Shown: positions 7,750-17,175, numbered from the stretch's first letter. The stretch: 64,000 nt of DNA from Clostridia bacterium (GCA_016887505.1 CP069393.1:248001-312000), one strand, 5' to 3'. A program made the numbers and translations. The notes: a model not told the origin generated them from the sequence alone.

Positions 7750-9237
7750 ATGTACGAATTGATTGATTTGACGGTCAACGAAGAACAACTTAAGAAAACC
7801 GTTCAACGTGCGAAGGAAAAGAATATTGTAATTCCTACTTTCGCTCAGATGAAAGACCCCAGCTTGGTACCTGATAACGTGAAAGCCAAATTGGCTAAAA
7901 CTGGTTTGTGGGACTTAGATCCTATCAACTTGTTCCGCGTTTCATGGAAGAACGAAGCAAAGCCTGAGGGTGGCGGATTCGTAGATGTACCTAATTACAT
8001 CGAGCTTCCGAAAGAGATTACTGGCGTTGATGCTAAGATCGTTGCTATGGTTGGTAAATTTTTCCCAACCGGTTCTCACAAAGTTGGACCGTCTGTTGGA
8101 TGTCTGGTTCCCAGACTGGTAACAGGTCAGTTCGACCCTACCTATCATCAAGCAGTATGGCCTTCTACTGGTAACTACTGCCGTGGTGGTGCGTTTGATG
8201 CTAACCTTCTAGGTTGTGAGTCTATTGCAATTCTGCCGGAAGAGATGAGCCAAGAGCGTTTTGACTGGTTAAAAGAAGTAGCTGGTGAAGTAATCGCTAC
8301 TCCTGGTTGTGAATCTAACGTGAAAGAAATTTACGACAAAACTTGGGAACTTTTGGAAACCAGAGACAATATCATGATTTTCAACCAGTTCGCTGAGTTT
8401 GGTAACACCTTGTGGCACTATGAAGTAACTGGTGATGGACTGAAATGCGTTCTCGAAGATTCCATGAAAGATGATGAGAAATTCTTCGGTTCTGTATTTA
8501 CTTCTGGTTCTGCTGGTACTACCCATGCTGGTGAATTCCTGAAAACTGTATACCCTGGTGCAAAATTAGCAGTTGGTGAGGCTACTCAGTGCCCAACTCT
8601 GTTAAACAATGGCTTCGGTGGTCACAGAATTGAAGGTATCGGTGATAAACACGTGCCATGGATTCACAATATCCGAAACACAGATATGATCATTGCTATC
8701 GATGATGAAGATACATTGGCTATGCTGAGACTCTTCAATGAAGAAGCTGGTCACGAGTACCTGAAATCTATCGGCGTGGATGCTGACTTAGTAGCAAAAC
8801 TGCCATGGGTTGGTATTTCTAGTGCAGCAAACATCATGATGGCTATTAAAATGGCTAAATACTATGAATTGGGTGAGAAGGACGTTATTGCAACTGTTCT
8901 GACTGACTCTGCTGAAATGTACGTTTCTAGATTGAAAGAAATGAAAGACGAAAGAAACGGCAAATATGATGTGCAAGATGCAGCTGTTGACCATGCTCAA
9001 CATGTACTTGCAGCTAAAACGGATGAAATGTTGGAACTTACCTACATTAGTCAGAAGAGAATTCACAACTTGAAGTACTATACTTGGATTGAGCAACAAG
9101 CTAGAGAAGTAGATGAGCTGAATGCACAATGGTACGATTGGAAAGAGTACTGGGGCCAAATCCCAACTTACACGCCTAAGATTGATGAACTGATCAACAA
9201 GTTCAACGATATGACCGGCGTACTTGAAACCATCTAG
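7750..9237 (+). CDS. Fold-type II PLP-dependent enzyme, cysteine-synthase-like, substrate unknown
   Basis: 495 residues of the tryptophan-synthase-beta superfamily. The likely Schiff-base lysine is in PTGSHKVGPSVG (about residue 114). The segments WPSTGNYCRGGAFDANLLG and TSGSAGTTHAGEFLKTVYPGAKL are the substrate-binding and phosphate-binding loops. It is about 180 residues longer than CysK and belongs to a subgroup in anaerobes usually annotated only as a PLP-dependent protein. A strong promoter, an ideal ribosome site and marked use of codons such as GGT, GCT and AAA point to abundant product, unlike its neighbours. Monocistronic, with its own terminator. A lyase or synthase acting on an amino acid is likely; the exact reaction is not visible. 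Confidence 0.75.
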   Translation: MYELIDLTVNEEQLKKTVQRAKEKNIVIPTFAQMKDPSLVPDNVKAKLAKTGLWDLDPINLFRVSWKNEAKPEGGGFVDVPNYIELPKEITGVDAKIVAMVGKFFPTGSHKVGPSVGCLVPRLVTGQFDPTYHQAVWPSTGNYCRGGAFDANLLGCESIAILPEEMSQERFDWLKEVAGEVIATPGCESNVKEIYDKTWELLETRDNIMIFNQFAEFGNTLWHYEVTGDGLKCVLEDSMKDDEKFFGSVFTSGSAGTTHAGEFLKTVYPGAKLAVGEATQCPTLLNNGFGGHRIEGIGDKHVPWIHNIRNTDMIIAIDDEDTLAMLRLFNEEAGHEYLKSIGVDADLVAKLPWVGISSAANIMMAIKMAKYYELGEKDVIATVLTDSAEMYVSRLKEMKDERNGKYDVQDAAVDHAQHVLAAKTDEMLELTYISQKRIHNLKYYTWIEQQAREVDELNAQWYDWKEYWGQIPTYTPKIDELINKFNDMTGVLETI

Positions 9238-9244
9238 TTAATTG

Positions 9245-9273
9245 AAAGGACTTGCCTAGGCAAGTCCTTTTTT
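9245..9273 (+). terminator. Intrinsic terminator after the PLP-enzyme gene
   Basis: Perfect 12-bp stem AAAGGACTTGCC / GGCAAGTCCTTT around a two-base turn, running into T. Confidence 0.9.
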
Positions 9274-9298
9274 GTTTACCATGCCATTAGGAGTAAGC

Positions 9299-9331
9299 AT
9301 AAAAAAGGCCACCAACCGGTGACCTCTTTTT
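9299..9331 (-). terminator. Terminator of the DEAD-box helicase gene
   Basis: Read on the minus strand, GGTCACC pairs with GGTGGCC (one mismatch) around four bases, then six T. It directly follows the helicase stop codon. Confidence 0.75.
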
Positions 9332-9341
9332 ATGGTATTCC

Positions 9342-10949
9342 TTATTCTTTTGCTTCTTCCACATGTAAGCGTTTGCCTTTAATTTTTTTCCCGAATAATT
9401 TTTTGATAACTGGTTTGGCACAACTGCGGTCAATATCTACAAAGGAAAAATTATTCATGATTGCGATATTGCCTACCGCTTTCGGAGAAAGTTGGGCTTC
9501 TTTTACGATAACATGAACGATATCCTTAGCGCTGATGTGGTCTTTTTTGCCCACGCTGAAAAATAGCCTTGTCGCATTCTTATTAATGGGACGTTTTTTG
9601 TTAGGGCGACCAGTCTTCTTGGTAGCACTTTCAAAGCAGACATTGATATCTTCAGACTGAGAATCTGACTCTATGGATAGGCTTTTTTGTAATAAGGCTA
9701 CACAGAGTTGTTCTAATGGGATATCTTCTTCTAGCTCTCGTACCAATGGCAAATAGAAGTTCAAGGTAGATTCTGTTATATTTTCTTTTAGCTCAGTAAT
9801 TAGATGTTCTATTCTTGACTTTTGGACTTCTTGTTTAGTCGGAATCAGAATTTTGGTAACACTCTTCTTCGTGTAGCGCTCGATATCTTCTAATTGACGT
9901 TTCTCCCGTTTGGTTACTAGTGTTATCGAATGACCTTTTCTACCGGCACGACCTGTACGACCTATACGGTGAACATAATACTCACCTTTTTCTGGCATAT
10001 CAAAGTTGATGATTAGGTCCACTCCGTGAATATCCAAACCTCTAGCTGCGACGTCTGTGGCGACTAGGATGTTGACCTTTCCGTCATTAAACATTTTCAG
10101 AACGTTCATACGTTGTTCTTGCTTTAAATCACCGTGAATCTTTTCAGAAAAAATGCCTTCTGAAACTAGCCTTTCTCCGATATTGTCCACTGTGCTTTTC
10201 ATATTGCAGAATACGATGCAGCGCTTCGGTGTATTCGCAGCGATCAATCTAAGCAGTGCTTCAAATTTATGTTTTGTGCTAGTTTCACAATATTCTTGCT
10301 CGATGGTATCTGCTGTAACGATGGCAGATTCGACTTTCAAAAATTCAGGGTCATTTTGATATTTCTTTGCCAAAGCCAAAATAGGTTTGGGCATGGTTGC
10401 AGAGAAAAGAATGGTTTGCTTTTCTTCGGGTATGCTCTGCAAGACCTGTTCTATATCTTCCCGAAAGCCCATATTTAGCATTTCATCTGCTTCATCAAGA
10501 ACGAGTGTATTTATGAATTCAGTTTTGATTGTGTGCCTACGTTCAATATGGTCAATCGTCCTACCTGGCGTGCCGACAATAATCTGGGCGCCTTTCTTCA
10601 AGTTGTTGATTTGGCGATGGATTGGTTCCCCGCCATATACGGCGACCACTCTAATGTGCTGCTTGAATTTAGCGATGCGTTTGATTTCATTTGCAACTTG
10701 TACAGCCAACTCACGAGTAGGGCAGAGTATTAAAGCCTGAGTTTTCTTGTTGCTGGGATCAACTTTTTCTAGTATAGGAACGGCGAAAGCCGCTGTTTTT
10801 CCAGTACCTGTATGGGATTGTCCTATAATATCCTTGCCTTCTAGTAGAAGGGGTATTGTTTGTTCCTGAATGGGTGTTAGGTCATTAAAACCCATATCCA
10901 GTAAAGCATTTTGCGTTTCCGTAGAAACTTCGAGTTCATTGATTTTCAT
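9342..10949 (-). CDS. DEAD-box ATP-dependent RNA helicase with DbpA-like RNA-binding domain
   Basis: 535 residues. Helicase motifs in order: the Q motif (DLTPIQEQTIPLLL), Walker A SHTGTGKTAAF, PTRELA, GTPGRTIDH, the Walker B motif DEAD, SAT, and ARGLDIHGVD with HRIGRTGRAGRKG. The last 80 residues form a DbpA/YxiN-type RNA-recognition domain (FSVGKKDHISAKDIVHVI...NFSFVDIDRSCAKPVIKKL), which in that family targets 23S rRNA hairpin 92, so a role in large-subunit assembly or cold adaptation is likely. The ATG at 10949 has AAAGAAAG nine bases upstream; a TTG three codons earlier is possible. Single-gene unit. Confidence 0.92.
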   Translation of the reverse strand: MKINELEVSTETQNALLDMGFNDLTPIQEQTIPLLLEGKDIIGQSHTGTGKTAAFAVPILEKVDPSNKKTQALILCPTRELAVQVANEIKRIAKFKQHIRVVAVYGGEPIHRQINNLKKGAQIIVGTPGRTIDHIERRHTIKTEFINTLVLDEADEMLNMGFREDIEQVLQSIPEEKQTILFSATMPKPILALAKKYQNDPEFLKVESAIVTADTIEQEYCETSTKHKFEALLRLIAANTPKRCIVFCNMKSTVDNIGERLVSEGIFSEKIHGDLKQEQRMNVLKMFNDGKVNILVATDVAARGLDIHGVDLIINFDMPEKGEYYVHRIGRTGRAGRKGHSITLVTKREKRQLEDIERYTKKSVTKILIPTKQEVQKSRIEHLITELKENITESTLNFYLPLVRELEEDIPLEQLCVALLQKSLSIESDSQSEDINVCFESATKKTGRPNKKRPINKNATRLFFSVGKKDHISAKDIVHVIVKEAQLSPKAVGNIAIMNNFSFVDIDRSCAKPVIKKLFGKKIKGKRLHVEEAKE

Positions 10950-11030
10950 ATGTTCCAACTTTCTTTATTTCTGTTGCAGTACAACAATTCATTGTATATG
11001 AGGTTTGTGCTTATCGCAAGTAATACAGCA

Positions 11031-11069
11031 AAAAAGAAAAAACTACAGAGAATGTAGTTTTTCTTTTTT
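11031..11069. terminator. Bidirectional terminator
   Basis: Arms 11031-11047 and 11053-11069 are near-perfect complements (core AACTACA / TGTAGTT) flanked by A-runs and T-runs. It closes the minus-strand glycoside hydrolase gene and could also stop plus-strand transcription. Confidence 0.8.
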
Positions 11070-11071
11070 GG

Positions 11072-12391
11072 TTACTTCAGAAGAATACTTTTCTGTTGAT
11101 AATCGATCAGGATGTTGTAGCCAAAGGAATCCGCAACCCTTCTAAGGGGGACACCTTGTATAGTATAGTAACGATTGTAGAAGGTGCGTTTTTTATAGCT
11201 TCTAACGATTGGAACGGTGGTGGAGGTTGTTCCATCTGATAATGTGACAGACGTAGCATCTTGTTCAACGATCTTTAAGCCTAGGTTGTTGGTGTAGAAA
11301 TCCAAATCTACATACAGTTTCGATTGATGGGTAAAATATCGATAATTAAAACTTAGTGTTTCAAGGGTTGGTTCTGGTGTTTCCTCTATTTCACTTAGAT
11401 ATTTTTCATCTTTAATTAGGTCTGAATATGTGCGAATAAGCTCATCTTCTGTGGTGAGAGCATAATTGTTGATACGTCTGTTTGCCCACACTCCATTATC
11501 TGCATCAACATTGTTTACGTTAAAATAGGTAATCGCTTTTACCCTTGGATACCTTGTCAATAGATTTCCATAGATGCGCGATAACTTTTCTTTGGCAAAA
11601 TCGATGTAGTAGGTATCATCTGTAGTGGTATAGTGTGTGACGCCATATTCTGTGATATGTATGGGCTTTCTTGCACTGTAGGTATCATACACAAAATCGA
11701 GTAACCGTAGTGGGTCTTCTTCCATGGCACCAAGGTAGCGATTGTTGTTATGATAAACTACATTATACAGGTTGACTCCAACCCAATCGACATATTCATC
11801 TCCAGGATAATACTTTTCAATTTGTTCTTCAGGAAAAGTAAATACCGTCCAAAGCATCATTGCCTTCGGCGCTTCTTGCTCCATGACATCGTGAACGAGT
11901 CGCCACTTTTCAATATAGGCCGTAGAATCTCCAGAATAGGCACACCATGTTCCATTCATTTCACTGGCAAAGCGTATAAAGAGAGGCCAATCAACGGCAC
12001 CGGCATCTTGAGCAAATTGCCGCAGATAATCGTCATCTTGTACGCTGTCTAGGCCATTGTTGGGTTCCCAAGCGATATGTGGTATGCCGCCTAGCTCTAT
12101 TATGGAATTAACCCAATCTATGGGAAAAGGTTTTCCATATCCCAAATATTTGAAATAGGTGACATGTTTCTTTCCTACCATCTGGTTGAATAGGGTCATA
12201 TCGTTGTTGATGCTTACTTCTTGGAGCACATATGCGCCAAGATAGGCCCCTTCTGAAGGCTCGTATTTGGCACTGGTATATGGAATCGTATTGTAGAGAG
12301 TCCACTCATCATCAAAGGCGAAAGCAGAAACTGGAATTAGCAACTGTACAATCATTATCAATATGCAAAATTGAATCAATCTTCTTTTCAT
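11072..12391 (-). CDS. Secreted GH26-like glycoside hydrolase with copper-amine-oxidase-like C-terminal domain
   Basis: 439 residues with a signal peptide (1-28, ending near AFAFDD). The middle part is a TIM-barrel like beta-mannanases of family GH26: PHIAWEPNN, the acid/base glutamate in RFASEMNGTW, the WVGVNLYN strand and the nucleophile-type glutamate in IHITEYG. Both catalytic carboxylates are present. The last 100 residues (LSFNYRYFTHQSKLYVDLDFYTNNLGLKIV...PLRRVADSFGYNILIDY) resemble a copper amine oxidase N-terminal module and may anchor the enzyme to the wall. Start ATG at 12391 has TAGGAG upstream; a GTG two codons earlier is less likely. Substrate could be mannan or another beta-linked polymer, possibly the cell's own. 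Confidence 0.8.
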   Translation of the reverse strand: MKRRLIQFCILIMIVQLLIPVSAFAFDDEWTLYNTIPYTSAKYEPSEGAYLGAYVLQEVSINNDMTLFNQMVGKKHVTYFKYLGYGKPFPIDWVNSIIELGGIPHIAWEPNNGLDSVQDDDYLRQFAQDAGAVDWPLFIRFASEMNGTWCAYSGDSTAYIEKWRLVHDVMEQEAPKAMMLWTVFTFPEEQIEKYYPGDEYVDWVGVNLYNVVYHNNNRYLGAMEEDPLRLLDFVYDTYSARKPIHITEYGVTHYTTTDDTYYIDFAKEKLSRIYGNLLTRYPRVKAITYFNVNNVDADNGVWANRRINNYALTTEDELIRTYSDLIKDEKYLSEIEETPEPTLETLSFNYRYFTHQSKLYVDLDFYTNNLGLKIVEQDATSVTLSDGTTSTTVPIVRSYKKRTFYNRYYTIQGVPLRRVADSFGYNILIDYQQKSILLK

Positions 12392-12494
12392 ACACACTCC
12401 TATTTATGGTATTATACATAGTAACAATATATTACATTGAACATATATTGTCAAAATGAAAAATCGAGTTATTTTCCGTTTCCATGCGCTAAAT

Positions 12495-12690
12495 GCTACA
12501 ATGAAAAAGATAGATGTGTGCGCCTACAGTTGGTGAGATAAGGATAAATAATCGCTGTCAGGGGAACGGATTATGTGCATATTTTTGCTTACAAAATCAG
12601 CAGAATCTCGAACAAACAAGGTTTTAGATTATTCGAGGGGGGAAGCAGGCTACCGGAGCGAAGAACTGCCGGCTGCTTGCATAGTGTATC
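12495..12690 (+). promoter_or_regulatory. Extended -10 promoter and structured leader of the NCS2 pair
   Basis: TGCTACAAT (12495-12502 plus context) is an extended -10; no good -35 is seen. The roughly 180-base leader can form CCTACAG (12523-12529) with CTGT-AGG (12555-12562), or instead ATAATC (12548-12553) with GATTAT (12570-12575). It also shows CTCGAA (12607-12612) with TTCGAG (12632-12637), and a hairpin AAGCAG/CTGCTT with inner CCGG/CCGG (12643-12678). The only good Shine-Dalgarno sequence, GAGGGGGG (12635-12642), is about 50 bases from the ATG. The last hairpin would bring it within about 12 bases. I do not recognise the leader as a known riboswitch class. Confidence 0.5.
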
Positions 12691-13992
12691 ATGAGATATG
12701 GTTTAGAAGAGACACCACCACTAGGGGAATCAATATTATATGGACTACAGTGGGCTTTGATGATTCTAAGCGTATACCTATTTTATCCTATTCTACTGGC
12801 TAAGACGTTTCAACTTGGAGCGGCAGATACCCAAGCCTTAATTCAAAGAACCTTGCTAATGATGGGAATAGCGACCATCTTACAGCTGATATTTGGACAT
12901 AGGATTACTGTGTTTGAGGCAATAGCCGCGTATTGGTTTGGTATATATATGCTGATTAGCCAGTCTGTACTGGCTAGAGGAGGTAGCGTAGAAACTGCTT
13001 TAGGCCAGATTACATTTGTGGTAATGCTAACCGGAATAATCATTTTGATGCTAGCTTGGACAAGAACGGTGGATTACATGCAGAAACTCTTCACCCCTAA
13101 CATATTGGGGGTAACTTTGCTATTAATCACGGTTCAAATTTCAAAGAATATTGTACTAGGTATGTTGGGCTTTGAGGAGGGGCTTATCAACCCTACCATC
13201 AGCCTGTTTTCTTTTTCGCTATTTTTACTAACCTTGCTTATCAGCCTGCGCGGTGGAAAAATGAAGAGCTATGTTGCCTTGTTGGGCTTGCTATTCGGCA
13301 GCCTGGCCTATACGGTATTTGGCTTTCCCCAACTACCGGTGCAGACGGATGGAATTCTTGCCCTGCCAGCTATCTGGGATTTTGGAAAGCCTATCTATAA
13401 TTTTGAATTAATCCCTCAGGCTTTTTTTGTAGCCATGATATATTACTCCAACTCCATTGCTTCGGTTCGTGGTGTGGCAGGCCTGCTTGATGTAGACATA
13501 GAAAAGAGAAAATTTCGACGTTCAGGCATCGTAGGTGGATTGATTCACTTACTATCCGGCATGCTAGCCGTAATGCCGATGGTACCAGCAGCAACTTCAA
13601 TCGGATTTATTAAGACTACAGGGGTTGGATCTAGGCGAGCACTTCTAGCAGGCGGGATTTTTCTGGTCCTTATGGGCATTGTTTCTCCGCTTGGAGCATT
13701 TTTCGCATCCGTACCATATGTTGTAGCCTATTCTGTAGCGCTAAGTGTATTTATGCGTATGGCTTCAATGGGCTTTACGTATTGCTTTGAAAGCGGTCTG
13801 AGCGAGAGGAGTCTGTTGCTTACAGGCACAGCACTTACCGTAGGATGTGGATTCATGTTTATTCCACCCGGTGCATTTTCTTCTATTCCCCTGCTGGGTA
13901 GTACGTTGGAAAATGGAATTTTCATTGGAATAATAACGGCTTTAATCATGGAACACTGGGTATTGGTAGAGGAAGATATAAAGACAGGATGA
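12691..13992 (+). CDS. NCS2-family nucleobase permease, first of a tandem pair
   Basis: 433 residues, about 12-14 membrane segments, of the nucleobase:cation symporter-2 (uracil/xanthine permease) family. Recognisable parts are the N-terminal YGLQWALMILSVYLFYPILLAK, RTLLMMGIATILQLIFGHRITVFE, QSVLARGG near the conserved QN-type motif, and the closing GSTLENGIFIGIITALIMEHW. The start aligns exactly with that of the next gene, although no Shine-Dalgarno site is adjacent. It should import a purine or pyrimidine base with a cation. Its ligand cannot be fixed by inspection; xanthine, uric acid or a modified purine are the family options. The tandem paralogue lies 103 bases downstream. Confidence 0.85.
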   Translation: MRYGLEETPPLGESILYGLQWALMILSVYLFYPILLAKTFQLGAADTQALIQRTLLMMGIATILQLIFGHRITVFEAIAAYWFGIYMLISQSVLARGGSVETALGQITFVVMLTGIIILMLAWTRTVDYMQKLFTPNILGVTLLLITVQISKNIVLGMLGFEEGLINPTISLFSFSLFLLTLLISLRGGKMKSYVALLGLLFGSLAYTVFGFPQLPVQTDGILALPAIWDFGKPIYNFELIPQAFFVAMIYYSNSIASVRGVAGLLDVDIEKRKFRRSGIVGGLIHLLSGMLAVMPMVPAATSIGFIKTTGVGSRRALLAGGIFLVLMGIVSPLGAFFASVPYVVAYSVALSVFMRMASMGFTYCFESGLSERSLLLTGTALTVGCGFMFIPPGAFSSIPLLGSTLENGIFIGIITALIMEHWVLVEEDIKTG

Positions 13993-14095
13993 GTTTATCG
14001 CCATCCGTAATAGTCCTAGTACTGTCTGCTACTACCTCTAGCGATATGTCAAAGATGGTATTTGAATAATTCTATTAGAAAGAAAGAGAGGAATA

Positions 14096-15418
14096 ATGAA
14101 ATATAAACTAAAGGATAGGCCCCCCTTCTTGGAAGCAGTTTTTTACGGATTGCAGTGGGCTGTGATGATAGTAAGTATGAACCTGTTTTTTCCCATTTTA
14201 CTTGCTAAGAATTTTTCATTCAACGCAATGGCGACAGAATCATTGATTCAAAGAACGCTACTGCTGTTGGGTGTGGCTACGATGTTGCAGATACTGTATG
14301 GCCACCGGATAACAGTATTCGAGTGCGTGGCTGCTTTTTGGTTTAGTATCTACCTCCTGATTGGCCAATCTGTTTTAGCAAGAGGTGGTTCCATGGAAGC
14401 AGTTTTGGGCCAGCTTACCTTTGTGACCATGCTAGCCGGGTTGATAATTTTGGTTTTGGCTTGGTCTAAATCCATTGACGTCATGCAAAAAATATTCACA
14501 CCTAGTATCCTAGGGATTACTTTGGTTTTGATAACGGTTCAGATTGGGAAGAGTGTCGTGATTGGCATGTTGGGCATAGAAAATGGCACCATAAATGCAG
14601 CACTAAGCCTATTTTCCTTTTCCCTTTTCCTAGTAACCCTGATTATTAGCATACGAGGTGGCAGGTTTAAAAGCTATGTGGCCCTGATTGGATTAGTTTT
14701 TGGTAGCGCCATGTACAAAATATTAGGATTTGAAATTATCCGACTTCATGCCCATAGCATCATTTCTATTCCCGAAGTGGGTGCTTTTGGTTTGCCAATA
14801 GCAAATTTAGAGTTGATTCCCTACGCGGTTTTTGTGGTTATGATTTATTATTCCAATTCAATTGCATCTGTAAACGGCGCAGCTTCGGTATTGGGTGTTG
14901 AAATGGGAAAAAAAGAAATGCGAAACTATGGGGTAATCGGTGGTGTTATTCACTTGCTGGCGGCCTTATTGGCCTGTATTCCCATGGTCCCAGCTGCCAT
15001 GTCTGGCGGATTTATAGAGGCGACAGGAATTGGGTCTAGATATGCACTTTTTCTCGGAGGTGTCTTTCTGGCGATTATGGGGCTAGTTGCCCCCATAGGC
15101 TCCTTCTTTGCATCTGTTCCCAATGCAGTTGCCTATGCAGTGGGGTTGAGTGTCTTTGTTCGTATGGCAGCGATGGGCTTTAAAACGTGCTTTAGTAGTG
15201 GCATGACGGAAAAGAATTTAATGGTTGCGGGTGTCTCGTTAACCATAGGATGTGGATTTATGTTTATTCCTGCTGGAGCGTTCGCAAATGTGCCGGTACT
15301 GGGTAGCACCCTGGAAAACGGCATATTTATGGGTGTGCTAGTAGCCTTGGCCATGGAACATTGGATTATGCCTAAGGCAGCTGAGGAAGATCCTAGAGAC
15401 TGTGCTACGAAGCCCTAA
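14096..15418 (+). CDS. NCS2-family nucleobase permease, second of a tandem pair
   Basis: 440 residues, clearly paralogous to the preceding permease along its whole length (compare YGLQWAVMIVSMNLFFPILLAK, QSVLARGGSMEAVLGQLTFV, GSTLENGIFMGVLVALAMEHW). GAGAGGA lies just ahead of the ATG. It is probably co-transcribed from the leader before the first copy, and the terminator at 15441 ends the pair. Two adjacent copies suggest either two related substrates or two affinities. No catabolic gene for a nucleobase sits beside them in the window. Confidence 0.85.
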   Translation: MKYKLKDRPPFLEAVFYGLQWAVMIVSMNLFFPILLAKNFSFNAMATESLIQRTLLLLGVATMLQILYGHRITVFECVAAFWFSIYLLIGQSVLARGGSMEAVLGQLTFVTMLAGLIILVLAWSKSIDVMQKIFTPSILGITLVLITVQIGKSVVIGMLGIENGTINAALSLFSFSLFLVTLIISIRGGRFKSYVALIGLVFGSAMYKILGFEIIRLHAHSIISIPEVGAFGLPIANLELIPYAVFVVMIYYSNSIASVNGAASVLGVEMGKKEMRNYGVIGGVIHLLAALLACIPMVPAAMSGGFIEATGIGSRYALFLGGVFLAIMGLVAPIGSFFASVPNAVAYAVGLSVFVRMAAMGFKTCFSSGMTEKNLMVAGVSLTIGCGFMFIPAGAFANVPVLGSTLENGIFMGVLVALAMEHWIMPKAAEEDPRDCATKP

Positions 15419-15440
15419 AGTATAGAAATATGGGTTGGAT

Positions 15441-15478
15441 GAGAGTAATCTGCTGAATGCAGGTTACTCTTTTTTTTG
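15441..15478 (+). terminator. Intrinsic terminator after the NCS2 pair
   Basis: Arms 15442-15453 and 15459-15470 (12 bp, one G-T pair) followed by eight T. Confidence 0.88.
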
Positions 15479-15649
15479 GGAAATACACTACAGTAGGTTG
15501 ATAAGGAATGAAGTGCTAGAGTCAAACTAGCGAAGGGGAGGACTGCTTGGGGAAGTAGCTGCTAAGAGCAATATATATAAGCTTAAAAAAGTGAAAAGCT
15601 TTTTCTTATGATATAATTATTATGAAAAGTATAGAAAGGAGATGAATAT

Positions 15650-16723
15650 ATGCGGGATATTAATATTACTACTGCGCAAGCAGTAGCAGACGCACTCGGA
15701 TTAACAAATCAGGAAAAAAAGGAAATTGGGAAAGTAATCAAACAGTATCCCATGTCCATACCGGACCATTATTTGTCACTGATTGATAAAAACGATCCCT
15801 ATGACCCGATTCGGAAAATGTGCTTGCCGAGTATCAAGGAGTTATCTGCAGGAGGAACGGAGGATCCTAGTGGTGAAGCTTGCAATACCAAATTAATTGG
15901 GGTCCAGCACAAGTATTCACCCACAGTACTTTTTCTTGCGACCAATACTTGCTTGATGTATTGTAGGTACTGCTTCAGAAAGCGTATGGTAGGTCTAACG
16001 AAGCAACAAATGATTCAAGGATTTGAGGATGCCTACCAGTACGTCTTAGCCCACAAGGAAGTCAACAATGTGCTAATCAGTGGTGGTGACCCCCTTACGA
16101 TTGAAGCTTCCGTACTTGCAGAGTTACTGGACCGCCTGGTTACCATTAAGCACCTGGATTTTATACGTATTGGGTCAAGGGTACCCGTAGTGGACCCTGA
16201 GCGTATTTCAGAAAGCCCTGCTTTATTGGATGTTCTACAAGGATACGCCAAGAAAAAACCGTTATATTTAGTGACTCATATCAATCATCCACGGGAGATA
16301 AGCGACAAGACATGCAAAACACTAAGATTAATCCAAGAAATGGGCATTGTGGTCAATAATCAATCGGTACTGCTTCGAGGCATCAATGATGATGCCAAAG
16401 TTCTAATTGAACTGATGCGGGGGTTGACGAAGGAACACGTAATACCATACTACCTGTTTCAATGTAGACCGGTTAAAGGGGCGCAGGGACATTTTCAAGT
16501 TCCACTGATTGAAGGCATAAGAACGGTGGAAAAAGCGAAGCATCACTTAAATGGTCACGAGAAACGTTTTCGCTATTGTATGTCCCATAGTAGCGGGAAA
16601 ATCGAAGTGCTAGGACAGGTGGACAATAACAATATGCTTTTCAAGTATCATGAGGCGAAAGAAGATAAGAATAATGGAAGAATCTTTCACCAGAAGATTA
16701 CAAAGGATCAGTGTTGGATTTAA
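15650..16723 (+). CDS. KamA-family radical SAM protein (lysine 2,3-aminomutase-like)
   Basis: 357 residues with the radical SAM cluster motif CLMYCRYCF (about residues 101-109, CxxxCxxC) and a following RKR. GGDPLT (about 145) and SRVPVVDPER match the SAM- and PLP-binding core of lysine 2,3-aminomutases. Members interconvert alpha- and beta-amino acids using SAM, PLP and a 4Fe-4S cluster. The protein is shorter than classical KamA (about 415 residues) because the C-terminal oligomerisation segment is missing, so it may be a glutamate aminomutase, an EpmB/YodO-type enzyme or another variant. AAGGAG precedes the ATG, and a long terminator follows. Monocistronic. Confidence 0.82.
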   Translation: MRDINITTAQAVADALGLTNQEKKEIGKVIKQYPMSIPDHYLSLIDKNDPYDPIRKMCLPSIKELSAGGTEDPSGEACNTKLIGVQHKYSPTVLFLATNTCLMYCRYCFRKRMVGLTKQQMIQGFEDAYQYVLAHKEVNNVLISGGDPLTIEASVLAELLDRLVTIKHLDFIRIGSRVPVVDPERISESPALLDVLQGYAKKKPLYLVTHINHPREISDKTCKTLRLIQEMGIVVNNQSVLLRGINDDAKVLIELMRGLTKEHVIPYYLFQCRPVKGAQGHFQVPLIEGIRTVEKAKHHLNGHEKRFRYCMSHSSGKIEVLGQVDNNNMLFKYHEAKEDKNNGRIFHQKITKDQCWI

Positions 16724-16743
16724 CTAAAACGTAATAAATATTA

Positions 16744-16798
16744 TGAGCAAGAAGTTTCATGTAAGTGCAGATATTGAAACTTCTTGCTCATTTTTTTG
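16744..16798 (+). terminator. Long-stem terminator after the radical SAM gene
   Basis: A perfect 17-bp stem (16744-16760 with 16776-16792) and seven T. The stem is longer than usual. Confidence 0.9.
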
Positions 16799-17175
16799 CC
16801 CTTCTTTAGATTGTTAACTTTCCCCCAAAAAAAGAATTTCGATGCGCCTACCTTTAGGCTAGGTGGTATATCTGCTGAAGGTGCAGCAGGCGATTGAAAG
16901 AAAAAAATTAGGCAAGGATTTTGTGGAATAGGACTAGTTGGCACCAGGACAAATTCAATCGCAGTGAAAGCAGGTAGTTGATCTGATGCGAGTTTGCTTT
17001 ACTATACGAAGTTTGAACCTGATTTGGAATATTTTTGGTTGAATAATTATGGGAAAAAAAGAGGATTTTTCAACTTATTATGGAATATTTATATCTAAGT
17101 CATTTAACCAACAGGTACACTGTTGGAAATCAATTCAGAGGAGGAATAAGTGTAGTCAAAAATGGAGCTATTTTT
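16799..17175 (+). other. Intergenic region without a recognisable gene
   Basis: No convincing coding frame. Small items are a 7-bp hairpin CCAACAG-GTACA-CTGTTGG at 17108-17126 and an orphan ribosome site AGAGGAGG at 17137-17144. The orphan site is followed by GTG TAG and so leads nowhere. It may be the relic of a lost gene start or part of a long leader for the lipoprotein gene downstream. Confidence 0.5.

Noticed and set aside
12509-12690. Guanine or xanthine riboswitch before the NCS2 genes
   Set aside because: The conserved purine-aptamer loops and junction sequences are absent; I kept it only as an unassigned structured leader.
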